In this document: positions 39,955 to 49,619 of the stretch, piece after piece
Layout of the letters: each line of letters opens with the position of its first letter
Numbering within the stretch: the first letter of the stretch is position 1
Source: Lepidostoma basale
Lineage: Eukaryota; Arthropoda; Insecta; Trichoptera; Lepidostomatidae
Reading direction: 5' to 3'
Assembly: GCA_022606425.2 (NCBI GenBank)
Contig: JAHDVF020000106.1
Location: 2,282,001-2,346,000, forward strand
Length of the DNA: 64,000 nt
Made by a program: the position numbers and the translations under genes
The notes under the pieces: model-generated
The model's database searches: none
What the model was told of the DNA's origin: nothing
The model's input: only the letters and a program-made list of their open reading frames with translations

Positions 39955-40060
39955 ATAAATGTGGAGGAAGCAAAAGAGGTATGTCAGGACAGAACGGTAT
40001 GGCGGTACATCATCTTTGTCTACCACTCCGGGGAAACGGTGTGATGGTTAATTTAGTTTA
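39955..40060 (+). mobile_element. LINE-W 3' terminus
   Basis: CINVEEAKEVCQDRTVWRYI-like text, hairpin with TCC loop, ends gtgatggttaatttag. Confidence 0.8.
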
Positions 40061-40094
40061 GGTTAAGATCATTTATAGATTAAAGGGAAAGAAA

Positions 40095-40330
40095 ATGGTA
40101 TACGGGACAAGAAATAGAAGAAGACCAAGGAAAACGTGCCAAGATCAAATCAATCAAATGTTAATTGTCGGTCACTTGAAGAGTCGCAAAAATCGACGTG
40201 CCTGCATGACACGTATGAATGCGTATAAATGTTGAGGTAGTGAGAGTAGTATGTCAGGAAAGAACAGTGTGGCGGTCTGTTATTTCTGCCTACCCTTTCG
40301 GGGAGACGACTTGATGGTTAGTTAGTAAGT
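40095..40330 (+). mobile_element. LINE-W (W-A) fragment
   Basis: GTRNRRRPRKTCQDQINQML, then VGHLKSRKNRRACMTR with a small insertion, QERTVWRSVISAYPFGETT and ttagttag. Separate insertion from the scrap just upstream. Confidence 0.83.
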
Positions 40331-42593
40331 TTACAAAACATTATTTCATATTCAATCTTTTGATGGTTCAAATAAGTATTTTATTCAACCGAATAACGGG
40401 AAAACGCGAGGAGAAAGAAGAAGAAAGAAGATGCTCGCCAGAGCTATCATTAAAGCGAAAGTCTCAAAGCTGTTTTCTATACACCGACCTTTTATAATAT
40501 TATCTGAAAAGCTTATTTTGCTTAAAAAGCAAAGTACCCCAATAATTTAATAAGTAAAGGTTTCAATGAACTCTCTACGCCACTGCTCGCCGCAAACTCT
40601 ATGCTAAATGCATAGTATAAATGCAGATTTAGTTGGTTCTAGTTAATGAGTAGATATTACATTATCTAAGAACCGCCTCCGTTGGGTATCGATCCGTGGA
40701 TTGACTGTTATCCCGCGCTCACGTGACCACTCGCCCACGAGACCGGTACTTACCTAACGGTAGGGTAGACCGATAGGACGAAGTGCCGTACCTTGCTCAA
40801 TTTATCGTAATTTTTACCTATTTCCTTATTAATTAGATCACTAAATTAACAAAAATATTTCCAGAAGAAATCACCTTTGGTTTATTTGTATACGCAAATG
40901 AATGTATTATATTTGTACATGATTCTAATATGCTAAAAATAGCATAGATTTTTACATAATTGCACAAGACTTTGTTTACCGCCTAAAATATTATTTTACA
41001 GTACGCGTGCATTTACGAGCATAAATTTTAAAACTGTTCCATTTGCACTATTTTGTATGTAATGTTGGTCATGCGTTTACCTTAAAAAAGCTAAAAAGAT
41101 GTGTAAATTAAATTGACACCCTATCACAAAAAGGGCAAATTGTTATGTGTAATAACGTTTCAAGATGTTCCGTTTTATTTCACCTGTTTGTAAGGAACGT
41201 TTTACTGAGCCATCAGTCACGCGGAGTAGTTGTCTGTTTCAAACATTTTAGTTCTGTCAAGTTTTCAGTATCGCTCCGGCTGCCGCGGCGGGAGCTTGTG
41301 TCGCTTTGTTCCACCGCTAATTTTCGCAATTAAATAGTTTTCACGATAGTATAAACCGTTTAGTTAATATTTTCTTTTATCTAATGGGTGCGTGCATTCG
41401 AATTGATTAAATTATCTGCTCACACTTATTAATTGATGAGTAAAGTATTAATTAGTGTGAAATATTGTTATTGTCGCGTGTGCGAGTGCAGGCATGTTTT
41501 TTTTCTCGATTCCGTCCGCTTCTTGTTTTGAGTTGTCAAATGGCGCGACATTTTGTTTTGAATTGTGTTTTGAGTGCGCGGGAGGTGTTCCATATTTAAA
41601 AGCGACAAAATGAAAAGTGTCTGCCTATAAACCTGATACGTACATTAATTATAACCTAATCTAGTGTGGGACGCTAAATCCTTGGAAATATTTATACGTT
41701 GATTCATAGTGTATTGGGTCGAATGTTTACCTAAGGTTTTCATACAACTTGCTCCAATTTTGTTTTCAAACAGAATGTTTTGAATTTAAATTACACGGTT
41801 ATCTTATCATAATATCTTTCTTTGTTGTAATAATGAAACGTTTATTTAAATATCATAGCAGATTATTTTTATTTGATGTATTTACGCGAGAAGATCACAA
41901 TATTTTGGTATAACTTTCCGAACAGTTTACAGACATTTTAAGGAGTATACTTGAGTTTGTATCTACCAAAATGTGAACTTAAAACTATGGCTCATAAAGA
42001 GGAAGGATCCAAGTCATTTTTAAATTATGATTCAACCACTTTTTCGTTACCATTTATAGAGCGATCACACATTAAAATATGTCGTTCAAACCGTCTCAGA
42101 TTTTCATTTCGACATATCCCAACAAATTAAAAAGAAATAATGTTTTTAGTTTTGCACAACAAAGCTATTATATTATCTAGAATGCCTCAATTATTATTTT
42201 AGAACGTTTCACACAAACAGATGAAGTTTTAAATATCAAACGAACTGCGCCATTTGTTTTTAGATTTAGAACAGAACATTCGAAATTGAATTCACACGCA
42301 CTGTTTCTAATTTTAAACAATTAGATTAGTGGGTACGTACCATGATAATAACATGCCTGCACACACCATCACGATTAATACGGCAATGGGTAACAAAGGA
42401 ATCTTTGTACTTAAAAAATATATATATTTCTGGGTATAATAGGTTCATCAAACTGGTATTCTTGGAAAAACAGCGAATGATTCGTATTATTTTAAGCAGA
42501 ACGGTTGATCGTACTGAATGTTTTGTTAATTAAATAGAAAACAAATAAAATCATCAAAAAATATTTAAAAATCAATGTTTCTATTTGTTGAAT
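40331..42593. other. Repeat-poor 2.3-kb stretch
   Basis: The longest interval without LINE or SINE matches apart from a tRNA-like piece at 40660-40765. 41200-41660 is less AT-rich, with a TCAGT initiator-like motif (41265-41269) upstream of a GC-rich segment and no convincing ORF. It could be host regulatory or 5' UTR sequence, but nothing proves this. Confidence 0.35.
40660..40765 (-). repeat. tRNA-like SINE head, different from SINE-1
   Basis: Minus strand: ggtctcgtgggcgagtggtc (A-box-like), gcgggataacagtcaatcca, ggatcgatacccaacgg (B-box-like). Resembles the SINE-1 head in layout but not in sequence. No intact cloverleaf is evident, so it is not called a tRNA gene. Confidence 0.5.
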
Positions 42594-42852
42594 TATTATT
42601 ATTATTATTTTGTTGAATCGCTCTTTAGTGGTCATGACAGCATGAGCCAAATCGATGTAAAGGGGGTATTATAGCTATCATAGTGATTCTCGTGACATGT
42701 GATAGGTAGCTAATCTATCGCCATTTTATAGTCACGTGAATTCTACACCAGACCAAAGACAGTGTGACAATCACACTGCCCTCGCCGGGAATCGAACCCG
42801 GAACCTTCGGGGTGGCAGTCAATGCACTAACCACTCGGCCACGAAGGTCGTA
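42594..42852 (-). mobile_element. SINE-1, full-length copy
   Basis: Best-preserved copy. Minus strand: gaccttcgtggccgagtggt head with A-box-like tggccgagtggttag, B box ggttcgattcc, body to tcacactgtctttggtctgg, acgtgacaataaaatggcga, acctatcacatgtcacgaga, and the ATT-repeat tail at 42594-42613. About 255 bp; no coding potential, so it depends on an autonomous LINE. Confidence 0.92.
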
Positions 42853-42859
42853 TTATCGT

Positions 42860-43265
42860 GAAATTATGATAAATACCGTAGAAATGAAACCACTGACAAA
42901 AATTTGCGGAAAACGATTTATGATAGAATACCGAACGATTTGTAATAAGGAAGGAATTTAAGACAATTTTTTGCTTCTCAAATAAAATTTAAAAAATGAT
43001 AACTTATATGGATTGGACATATGGAACGAATGGATGAAAAAAGATTTATTAAAATGTTGTATACTAGTAGTATGAATGGAAAATAAACCGAGGAAAACAT
43101 GGCATGATCAAATAAATCAATTACTAAAAGGTGAAGTTGGAAAAATCGACGAGCGCGCGCGTTTCGATGTATGAATATAGAGGAATATTAAGTGGTATAT
43201 CAGGATAAAACAGTGTGGCGGTCAATCTTCTGCCTACTTCAGCGGGGAAATGGCGTGATTGAATA
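42860..43265 (+). mobile_element. LINE-W (W-C), very old copy
   Basis: Recognisable INTVEMKPLTKICGK, MERMDEKRFIKMLYTSSMNG, TWHDQINQLLK and QDKTVWRSIFCLLQRGNGVI with stops and indels throughout. Confidence 0.78.
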
Positions 43266-43317
43266 ACGAAAGTATATTAGTAATCTACAATATTATCACA
43301 CTTGATTGTAATTTAAT

Positions 43318-43390
43318 GCAATGCGAAACATGTCACCCTCATAAAATATAATAAAATTTCCATAAAACAGATGTTTTCAATGAAATTTAA
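43318..43390 (+). mobile_element. HP-1 solo arm
   Basis: atgcgaaacatgtcaccctc, then ataaaatataataaaatttc and aaacagatgttttcaatgaa: one arm of HP-1 without its partner. Confidence 0.6.
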
Positions 43391-43412
43391 AATAATTCTA
43401 ACATAGGTTTTT

Positions 43413-43574
43413 GTGGGAGATGCCTATTGGTGGCGATGAGGTTCGCAACCCATCACACCGCGTCTCCCGCGGAGCGAAAAGAGAAGGATGGAGTGCCGCA
43501 TCAGTAAAAGTGTGACAGTCCATTCTTTCTGCCTACCCTTTCGGGGAGACGGCGTGATGGTTAGTTAGTTAGTT
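43413..43574 (+). mobile_element. SINE-2 composite with 9-bp TSD
   Basis: gtgggagatgcctattggtg through gcgtctcccgcggagcgaaa to the shared end ctttcggggagacggcgtga and TTAG repeats. Flanked by taggttttt at 43404-43412 and 43575-43583. Proves this unit of 162 bp moves by itself. Confidence 0.88.
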
Positions 43575-43583
43575 TAGGTTTTT

Positions 43584-44069
43584 ATTTACTTTTTTAATCA
43601 GTGATTTCTTGTGTTTACTTTAGTAAATCGGTAAAAACTTCAAAATGCGTGCAATGTGTTTTTTAGTCTAAACAAGTTTTCCCCATTGTGAATGTTTATT
43701 TTAGCTAGGTACCTACTTATTTGTAACCTTACAAAAAAGCTTAATTTGTCTATGGTACGTTAGATTTCGCGCTTGCAGCACTCAATTCATTCTATAAATT
43801 CGAATTTGAAATTACTTTATTCACAAACAAAACGATGATTCAATGAATCTGTTTTTTTATTCGTTCAAGTTGGATGAATTCCAAAGTTTTTTTTTCTTCT
43901 TATTTCAAGGATAATCCGGTAATATCACTACAAATGTGTAAAAATATATTCAAAATACATCGGTATATGTACATTAAATAATTTCCTTATTTTTGTAATT
44001 AAAATAATAATAATTTGTTTAATTCAGTGCTAAAGAAAGCGTTATGAACAAATTAATGAGATGTTGTAA
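43584..44069. other. Unassigned AT-rich stretch
   Basis: Nothing recognised. Confidence 0.3.
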
Positions 44070-44235
44070 GATGGGGAACGGCCATTTTTGCTTTCATTTA
44101 TATTTTTTTGTTTCCAATACCAGTTTTTAAAACTCCATTCACTCACCCGCACCAACCCTTCTTTCGACAATCACTGTCCATCCACTGTGAACATTCTAAC
44201 AAAATACACAAACTCACGACACCTGCTCTAGGTTT
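44070..44235 (-). mobile_element. LINE-W fragment
   Basis: Reverse of the FVYL-SMF-VDG-ERRVGAG-NGVLK-GNKN region, with deletions. Abuts a plus-strand W-B copy. Confidence 0.75.
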
Positions 44236-44425
44236 TTACGCAATGGAGTTTTTAACCGATCCTGATGTATAGTAGTGAAGCATGGAACTGACAGAAGAAG
44301 TTTGAGAGCAGAATAAATGCGGTAGATATGATACCCCTTTAACGAATGTGTGTTAAAACGATGTACGACAGAATTTCAAATGCTGATATAATGAAGGAAT
44401 GTAGAACGGAAGAAAGTATTATGAA
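44236..44425 (+). mobile_element. LINE-W (W-B), left of SINE-2
   Basis: LMYSSEAWN-QKKFESRINAV then CVKTMYDRISNADIMKECRT-EESIMN, interrupted at aagtattatgaa. Confidence 0.82.
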
Positions 44426-44644
44426 CTAACTATCTAACCATCACGCCGTTTCTCCGAAGGGGTAGGCAGAAAGAATGGACTGCCATTTTTTAACCGATGC
44501 GGCACTCCATCCATCTCTTTTCGCCCCGCGGGAGACGCGGTGTGATGGGTTGCGAACCTCATCGCCACCAATAGGCATCTCCCGCGCACACTTCGATTGT
44601 CCAACGTCCACAAAATAAATATAAAACAAATAATATAAAATGAT
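44426..44644 (-). mobile_element. SINE-2 composite with 12-bp TSD
   Basis: 219 bp. The minus strand carries the core and LINE-W-like 3' end with tail gttagatagttag. Flanked by aagtattatgaa at 44414-44425 and 44645-44656, inside a W-B copy whose frame resumes beyond. Confidence 0.92.
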
Positions 44645-44656
44645 AAGTATTATGAA

Positions 44657-44805
44657 AAAAATCATATAAGGAACATTGGGTTGATTTGAACACGTGGAAC
44701 GCTTAGATGAAGAAAGAATGGTTAAAAAGGTATATGTTAACGATGTGAATGGAGTACGGAATCGAGGAAGACAGAGGAAAATCTGGCATGACCAAATTAA
44801 TTAAA
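44657..44805 (+). mobile_element. LINE-W (W-B), right of SINE-2
   Basis: MKKII-GTLG-FEHVERLDEE, RMVKKVYVNDVNGVRNRGRQ, RKIWHDQIN then AT-rich junction with LINE-T-like sequence. Confidence 0.82.
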
Positions 44806-45195
44806 TTTTATTTTATATCTAACATATCTAAAGCATTACAGAATTTTTTTTTCAATACACTAAAGATACAAGTTAGAGATACACAATAATAAGTAATACA
44901 TAATAGATTAATAAAAAGAGCGAGAAACATAAGATGCATGACAAATTAATAATATATAAATACCATACAATTATAATAAAGATAGTACTTCCCTCAGATG
45001 AGCCAAACTATCACAAAATACGTCAAACTCCGAGGTGATACGATTAAGTAAATATATTGCTCTACCTACTGGCATAACCATTGGCAGGTTGGTTCTGCAT
45101 TGTGGGAGATAAAACAATCTATGGCCTCTTTGTCGAAGATAATTATCAGGGACGAACAAACTTACATCACTTATAGATTTCTGAGTTGTGTATAC
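44806..45195 (-). mobile_element. LINE-T-like fragment, divergent
   Basis: Minus strand 44971-45159: FVPDNYLRQRGHRLFYLPQC, RTNLPMVMPVGRAIYLLNRI, TSEFDVFCDSLAHLREVL, then an AT-rich 3' UTR. A relative of LINE-T with a different UTR. Confidence 0.75.
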
Positions 45196-45299
45196 AACCG
45201 CCTATCAGTCGAAAGAATTGAACACCCAAGTGAATGTCTCGTCTCCTCTCGAGTGACTGGTAGCCCAGCATCTCTAGCAAGAAATCAGTTGGAAAGAGC

Positions 45300-45420
45300 C
45301 ACGGTCGGCCGTTTAAGAAGTCGGAAGAATTGACGTGCGTGTGTGACTCGCTGTATGAATACGGTAGAAGCTAGAGAGGTGTGTCAAGATAGAATAGTGT
45401 GGCTGTCCATGCTCTCTGTT
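45300..45420 (+). mobile_element. LINE-W (W-B) scrap
   Basis: VGRLRSRKN, then CVCDSLYEYGRS-type and SQDRIVWLSMLSV text; the terminal hairpin is missing. Confidence 0.75.
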
Positions 45421-45724
45421 TTGTTATCGTATTGATGATATAATATTTAATGACAGTATTCCAACGTTTACAAAGAATAATCGCCAGTACGAGTAAAGGA
45501 ATCTTGTTGAATTTATAATTAATTATGTACTCACCATTCAGAAAGCGTTTTGCAGAAAACGAATCTTTTAAAATCCTAAAATAGCTTTTGGAATGCCTAC
45601 ACGTTTTTCGCTTCTTAGTAGAAAGATGCATCGATCCAGAGTCATGTACCATACACCAAACGATATTGTGGTGTGAAATATTTTAGAAATTGGTTAACAC
45701 TTGCATATTTATTTTTATTATATT
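45421..45724. other. Unassigned stretch
   Basis: Minus-strand frame 45371-45652 shows no motif. Nothing else seen. Confidence 0.3.
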
Positions 45725-45815
45725 AGTAAATCTGTATATGATAAGAGTGTCAAATGTAAAGATAAGAAGGAATGCAATACGAATAAAAGTGTATTGACCA
45801 AATGATGAAATATGT
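45725..45815 (+). mobile_element. LINE-W scrap
   Basis: KSVYDKSVKCKDKKECNTNK-type text equals the KSVYDRVSN...RSECGAN block. An HP-1 element follows. Confidence 0.65.
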
Positions 45816-45856
45816 TTATTGCTTCTTGAACAATGATCTAAAACTCCATATTAAAT

Positions 45857-46035
45857 AATTAATACGAATGAAAACGTCAGTTTTCTAGAAGTTTTATTAT
45901 ATTTTATGGGAAAGACATATTTCGCCATTCTAAGGCATTATCAAATGTTTGATAATGTCTTAGAAGGGCGAAACATGTCATTCCAAAAAATATAATAAAA
46001 CTTCTAGAAAACTGATGTTTTTATTCGTATTAATT
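45857..46035. mobile_element. HP-1, near-perfect 179-bp palindrome
   Basis: aattaatacgaatgaaaacg at left is mirrored at right, symmetric about ~45946. Each arm has ctagaagttttattatattt, tatgggaa, a GCC/GGC hairpin, GAAACATGTC and ttgataatg. No ORF. Confidence 0.85.
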
Positions 46036-46039
46036 AAAT

Positions 46040-46305
46040 GATGAAATAATCATAAAGATGGGACGAATGGATGGGAGAAGAAAGGTTAAAATGCTGTATA
46101 CAAGCAGTGTGAGTGGAAAGAGAAGCCGTGGAAGACCAAGGAAAGCACGGCATGACCAAATTATTCAAATTCTGAAAGGCGGCGACGAGCTTGCATGTTA
46201 AGATGTATGATTGTGGAGCAAGCTAGAGAGTTGTGTCAGGACAGAACAGTATGGCGGTACAAGCTACTCCTCCGGGGAAACGGCGTGATGGTTAGTTAGT
46301 TAGTT
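46040..46305 (+). mobile_element. LINE-W (W-C) fragment
   Basis: GRMDGRRKVKMLYTSSVSGK, RSRGRPRKARHDQIIQILKG, then a deletion to RACMLRCMIVEQARELCQDR, ending in the TCC-loop hairpin and ttagttagttag. Confidence 0.85.
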
Positions 46306-46319
46306 TGTCATGGTTTAGA

Positions 46320-46545
46320 TACATGGAGAGAATGAATGAATAAAGAATTGTAAAGAAAGTATTATGAATAAAATTATGAAAGGGTCACTGCGTTGGTTTG
46401 GACATTGAAACACATGGATGAAGGAAGAATGGTTAAGAAAGTATACATACGTTAACGGTGTAAATAGAGTCGTGGGACTTGGCATAACCAGATTAATCAA
46501 ATTTTAAAGTTCGGCCATGTTAGAAGTCGGAAGAATCGACGTTGG
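46320..46545 (+). mobile_element. LINE-W (W-B) fragment
   Basis: MNKIMKGSLRWFGH, KHMDEGRMVKKVYI, then VNGVNRV, HNQINQILKFGHVRSRKNRR. 3' end replaced by LINE-K. Confidence 0.8.
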
Positions 46546-46549
46546 TAAA

Positions 46550-47045
46550 TTGATGTGGAGAAACTATATAGAGTCTATAGGGCGTCGCATGGAATGGCAC
46601 CAGCTTATATATCTGAACTTTGCATCAACGAGAACCTGAAGAGATAGACAGTCTACATTGCCACCAGCTAAGCCTTCTGCGATCGGTAGATTGACTGTGC
46701 CGAAACGCTGTCCAAGCACAAACTTTGGCGACCGAGTCTTCGCGGTAGCCGGCCCTTCAGCCTGGAACAATCTTCCAGCAGACCTTAAGTACTTTGATAA
46801 TCAGTCAGAGTTTAGATCTAGGCTCAAAACGCTCCTTTTCAAATTATCATTTCCTGATAGGAAAGGCTGATCGACTACGTCAGGTGCAGCCCTCATACTA
46901 AACATGTTTATTATTTTTATTATTTATTTTGCTTTTATTTTATTTTTTATCTAGTTCATAAAACAGAGCATTTTCTACATCGCCCTTGAGATGAGTAATT
47001 CATAAAAATGCCGCTCTATAAATTATCCAATTTATTTAATAATAA
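46550..47045 (+). mobile_element. LINE-K variant
   Basis: ASHGMAPAYISELCINENLK, TVYIATS-PSAIGRLTVPKR, CPSTNFGDRVFAVAGPSAWN, NLPADLKYFDNQSEFRSRLK. The 3' UTR has gcccttgagatgagtaattc. A GRLTVPK subfamily; second copy at 48155. Confidence 0.83.
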
Positions 47046-47059
47046 TTTATTAAACTAGA

Positions 47060-47135
47060 GTAGTGTTTTAGGATCGAGTAGTGTGGCGATTCATTCTTTC
47101 TGCCTACCCCTGCGAGGAGACAGCGTGATAGTTTG
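47060..47135 (+). mobile_element. LINE-W 3' terminus
   Basis: DRVVWRFILSAYPCEETA-type end with a TGC loop and one stem mismatch; tail gtttgttg. Confidence 0.72.
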
Positions 47136-47139
47136 TTGT

Positions 47140-47352
47140 TATTGTATTACGATGTAAACGGAACAATACATAGAGGAAGATCGAAGAAAACGTGGCACGA
47201 TCAAATCAAATATTATAATGTCGGCCACGTGAGGAGTCGGAGAACTGACGAGCGTGCATGAAACGATGTATGAATATTGTCGCAGTGAAAAAAACTCACG
47301 AATGAATGGTGTTACTCTTTTGAATAGACGGCGTGATGGTTAGTTAGTTAGT
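47140..47352 (+). mobile_element. LINE-W (W-A) fragment
   Basis: DVNGTIHRGRSKKTWHDQIK, YYNVGHVRSRRTDERA-type text, many indels, ends ggcgtgatggttagttag. Confidence 0.8.
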
Positions 47353-48154
47353 CTATATATAACTTTTTATTTTAATATTCGTTTTAAAATGCAAGTGTAT
47401 ATTTTTCCATAATATCATAATTTAAAACTTCCCAGAAAGCCACAGGTTTCTTTGTGTGCGCTTCTTATCTGCTGCATCTTTCATCCTCCAATCGCAACTC
47501 TTGTAGTATTTTGTATGCGCATGCGGCATGCATCTTCCCGACAAATCGTCTTATTCCAATTGACTACGTGACCTGACAAAAGACAGACAAGCGCTCTTAC
47601 AAATTTGCCTCGCGTTGTGCAGTGAACGCGGCATAAATACCAAAGAGATGCACTCAATACTTAAATGCAATCCTTTTAAAAAATATATATACGCAAGAAT
47701 TTTAGTCGAGTTCGTATTGTTTTGCCGCATTTAACCACTCAAGATTAAGTTTTTATACCTGGGATCCTAACAGTGCGTATTCTGGTGAAGTTGTAAAAAT
47801 GTTTTATCGTTTCATGGAATTTAAATGCGTACGCGTTGTTTTGTAAAAGATTTTTCTACTCGTTTACGTCTTCCAGTATTTTTTTTCATTTTAAGTCGAG
47901 TAAAATTCTATCGAGAGAATTGGCGCTTTTAGATGTGTTACAAACTTCCAAGAGATTTGAGGTTATGGACTGCGAACATATTTATTGTTAACTTTTACGA
48001 ATATTATTTATATTTACACTTGAGAAACAGATAACGACCGAAGAAAACGTGTCGCAATCGACTTGAATGAGTCAAATGTACGTTTTTATTTATTTATCGA
48101 CAACAACAACACCATCACGCTGTTTCCTCCTAAAGAGAAAATAGGGCGCCACAC
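47353..48154. other. Unassigned 0.8-kb stretch
   Basis: No repeat recognised. A scrap of the reverse LINE-W end lies near 48110-48155. Confidence 0.35.
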
Positions 48155-48475
48155 TACTATGGCGACCGAGCCTTCGCGGTAGCCGGCCCTTCAGCCTGGA
48201 ACAATCTTCCAGCAGACCTTAGGTGCATTGAGAATCAGTCAGAGTTTAGATCGAGACTCAAAACGCACCTTTTCAAATTATCATTTCCTGATAGGAAGGG
48301 CTGATCGACTACGTCAGGTGCAGCCCTCATACTAAATATGTTTATTATTATTGTTATTATTATTATTATTATTATCATCTAGTTGATAAAACGGAGCATC
48401 TTCTACAGCGCCCTCGAGATGAGTAATTCATAAAAATGGCGCCCTATAAATTATCCAATTTAATATTTATTGTTA
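48155..48475 (+). mobile_element. LINE-K variant, 5'-truncated
   Basis: GDRAFAVAGPSAWNNLPADL, RCIENQSEFRSRLKTHLFKL, then 3' UTR and ATT tail. Nearly the same as 46740-47040. Confidence 0.8.
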
Positions 48476-48552
48476 TATCTTGACACACCTCTCTAGATTC
48501 CACCACATTCATACAGCGAGTCATACACGAACGTCGATTCTTCCGACTTCTA
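48476..48552 (-). mobile_element. LINE-W (W-B) scrap
   Basis: Reverse of KVGSRKNRR-VCMTRCMNVVESREVCQD. Lacks the 3' terminus. Confidence 0.7.
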
Positions 48553-48840
48553 ACTAACTACCACGCCGTCTCCCCGGAGGGGTAGGCAGAAAGAATGGAC
48601 CGCTACACTGTTCTGTCCAGATATATTTCTCTCGCTTCCTCTGCATTCATACATATTGTATGCACGCACGTCGATTTCTCCGACTCCTCACGTGACCAAC
48701 ATTCAATATTTTATTGATTTGATCGTGCCACGTTTTCCTCGGCCTTCCTCTATTTCTAGCTCCGTTCACGTCGTATACATATACCCTCTTCACCATTCTC
48801 TCTTCACTCATTCTTTCCATGTGTCCAAACCGTCTTAACT
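48553..48840 (-). mobile_element. LINE-W (W-A) fragment
   Basis: Minus strand LRRFGHMERMSEERMVKRVY, VYDVNGARNRGRPRKTWHDQ, INKILNVGHVRSRRNRRACI to the 3' end at ~48553. The TTAG tail is short. Confidence 0.87.
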
Positions 48841-49005
48841 TCGTCGATATTGAATGTCGGCCATGTGAGGAGTCACAGAAATCGACGCGCGTGCATGACA
48901 CGATGTATGAATGTTCAGGAAGCGAGAGAAATGTGTCAGGAAAGAAAAGTGTGGCAGTCGATTCTTTCTGCCTACCCCTTCGGGGCGTGATAGTTAGTTA
49001 GTTAG
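48841..49005 (+). mobile_element. LINE-W (W-A) fragment, head-to-head with previous
   Basis: ILNVGHVRSHRNRRACMTRC, MNVQEAREMCQERKVWQSIL, ends gtgatagttagttagttag. With 48553-48840 it makes a large imperfect inverted repeat. Confidence 0.83.
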
Positions 49006-49085
49006 AAATATGTCGTGAAAGAATATTGTGGGGGTCTATTCTTTCTGCCTACACCTTCAGAGAGACGGCGTGATGGTTGGTTAGT
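49006..49085 (+). mobile_element. LINE-W 3' terminus
   Basis: ICRERILWGSILSAYTFRET then gtgatggttggttag; a second 3' end directly behind another copy. Confidence 0.72.
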
Positions 49086-49619
49086 TTTTTTATTTTATTT
49101 TTCTTGACATGACAGTATAAATTTTGCATCATGAGAACGCTGTGAATTGATTAAATAATTATATTTCGTCGCATACGTCTTGCGTAAGAACGTGATACCT
49201 GTCCTATTAATTATATATTATTTTTCTACGAAGGCTTCTAGTGATGATGCTGTATAGTTAAAATGGTAATTAGATGTTTTATATTTCCCATAATTAAGGC
49301 TACCGTTATCGCGGCCTTGCGGTACACAGACTGGAGTGCTTCATTTGTACCATAACAGTAATTATATTAATCCAACAATTATACGTATGTGTCACGATTC
49401 TTAAGATAATCCAACTTGTGGTATGCATTTCTTTTATCCATGTGTATTAATACGTATCTGGGAACAGTGGCGTGCCTAGGGGCAACCAGTAAGGCAAGCC
49501 TGTCCGACTTTTTTGTGTTATAATGTCAGTAGAGGGTCACGATAATGTATTTTTCCGAATTAAAACAGTTTTATCTTTCTAAATTAATTTCGTGAATTAA
49601 TTGATTTTAAATCTATACA
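49086..49619. other. Unassigned stretch with a transposon-like end
   Basis: cagtggcgtgcctaggggca (49465-49484) resembles terminal sequence of some DNA transposons, but no opposite end is visible. The rest is AT-rich. Confidence 0.35.

Noticed and set aside
41145..41333. 62-codon plus-strand ORF in the repeat-poor island
   Set aside because: No motif, and length is expected by chance. Kept only as part of the unassigned stretch.
42594..42852. tRNA gene
   Set aside because: Head has A- and B-box-like motifs but runs straight into a SINE body and recurs in many copies with the same body, so it is a SINE.
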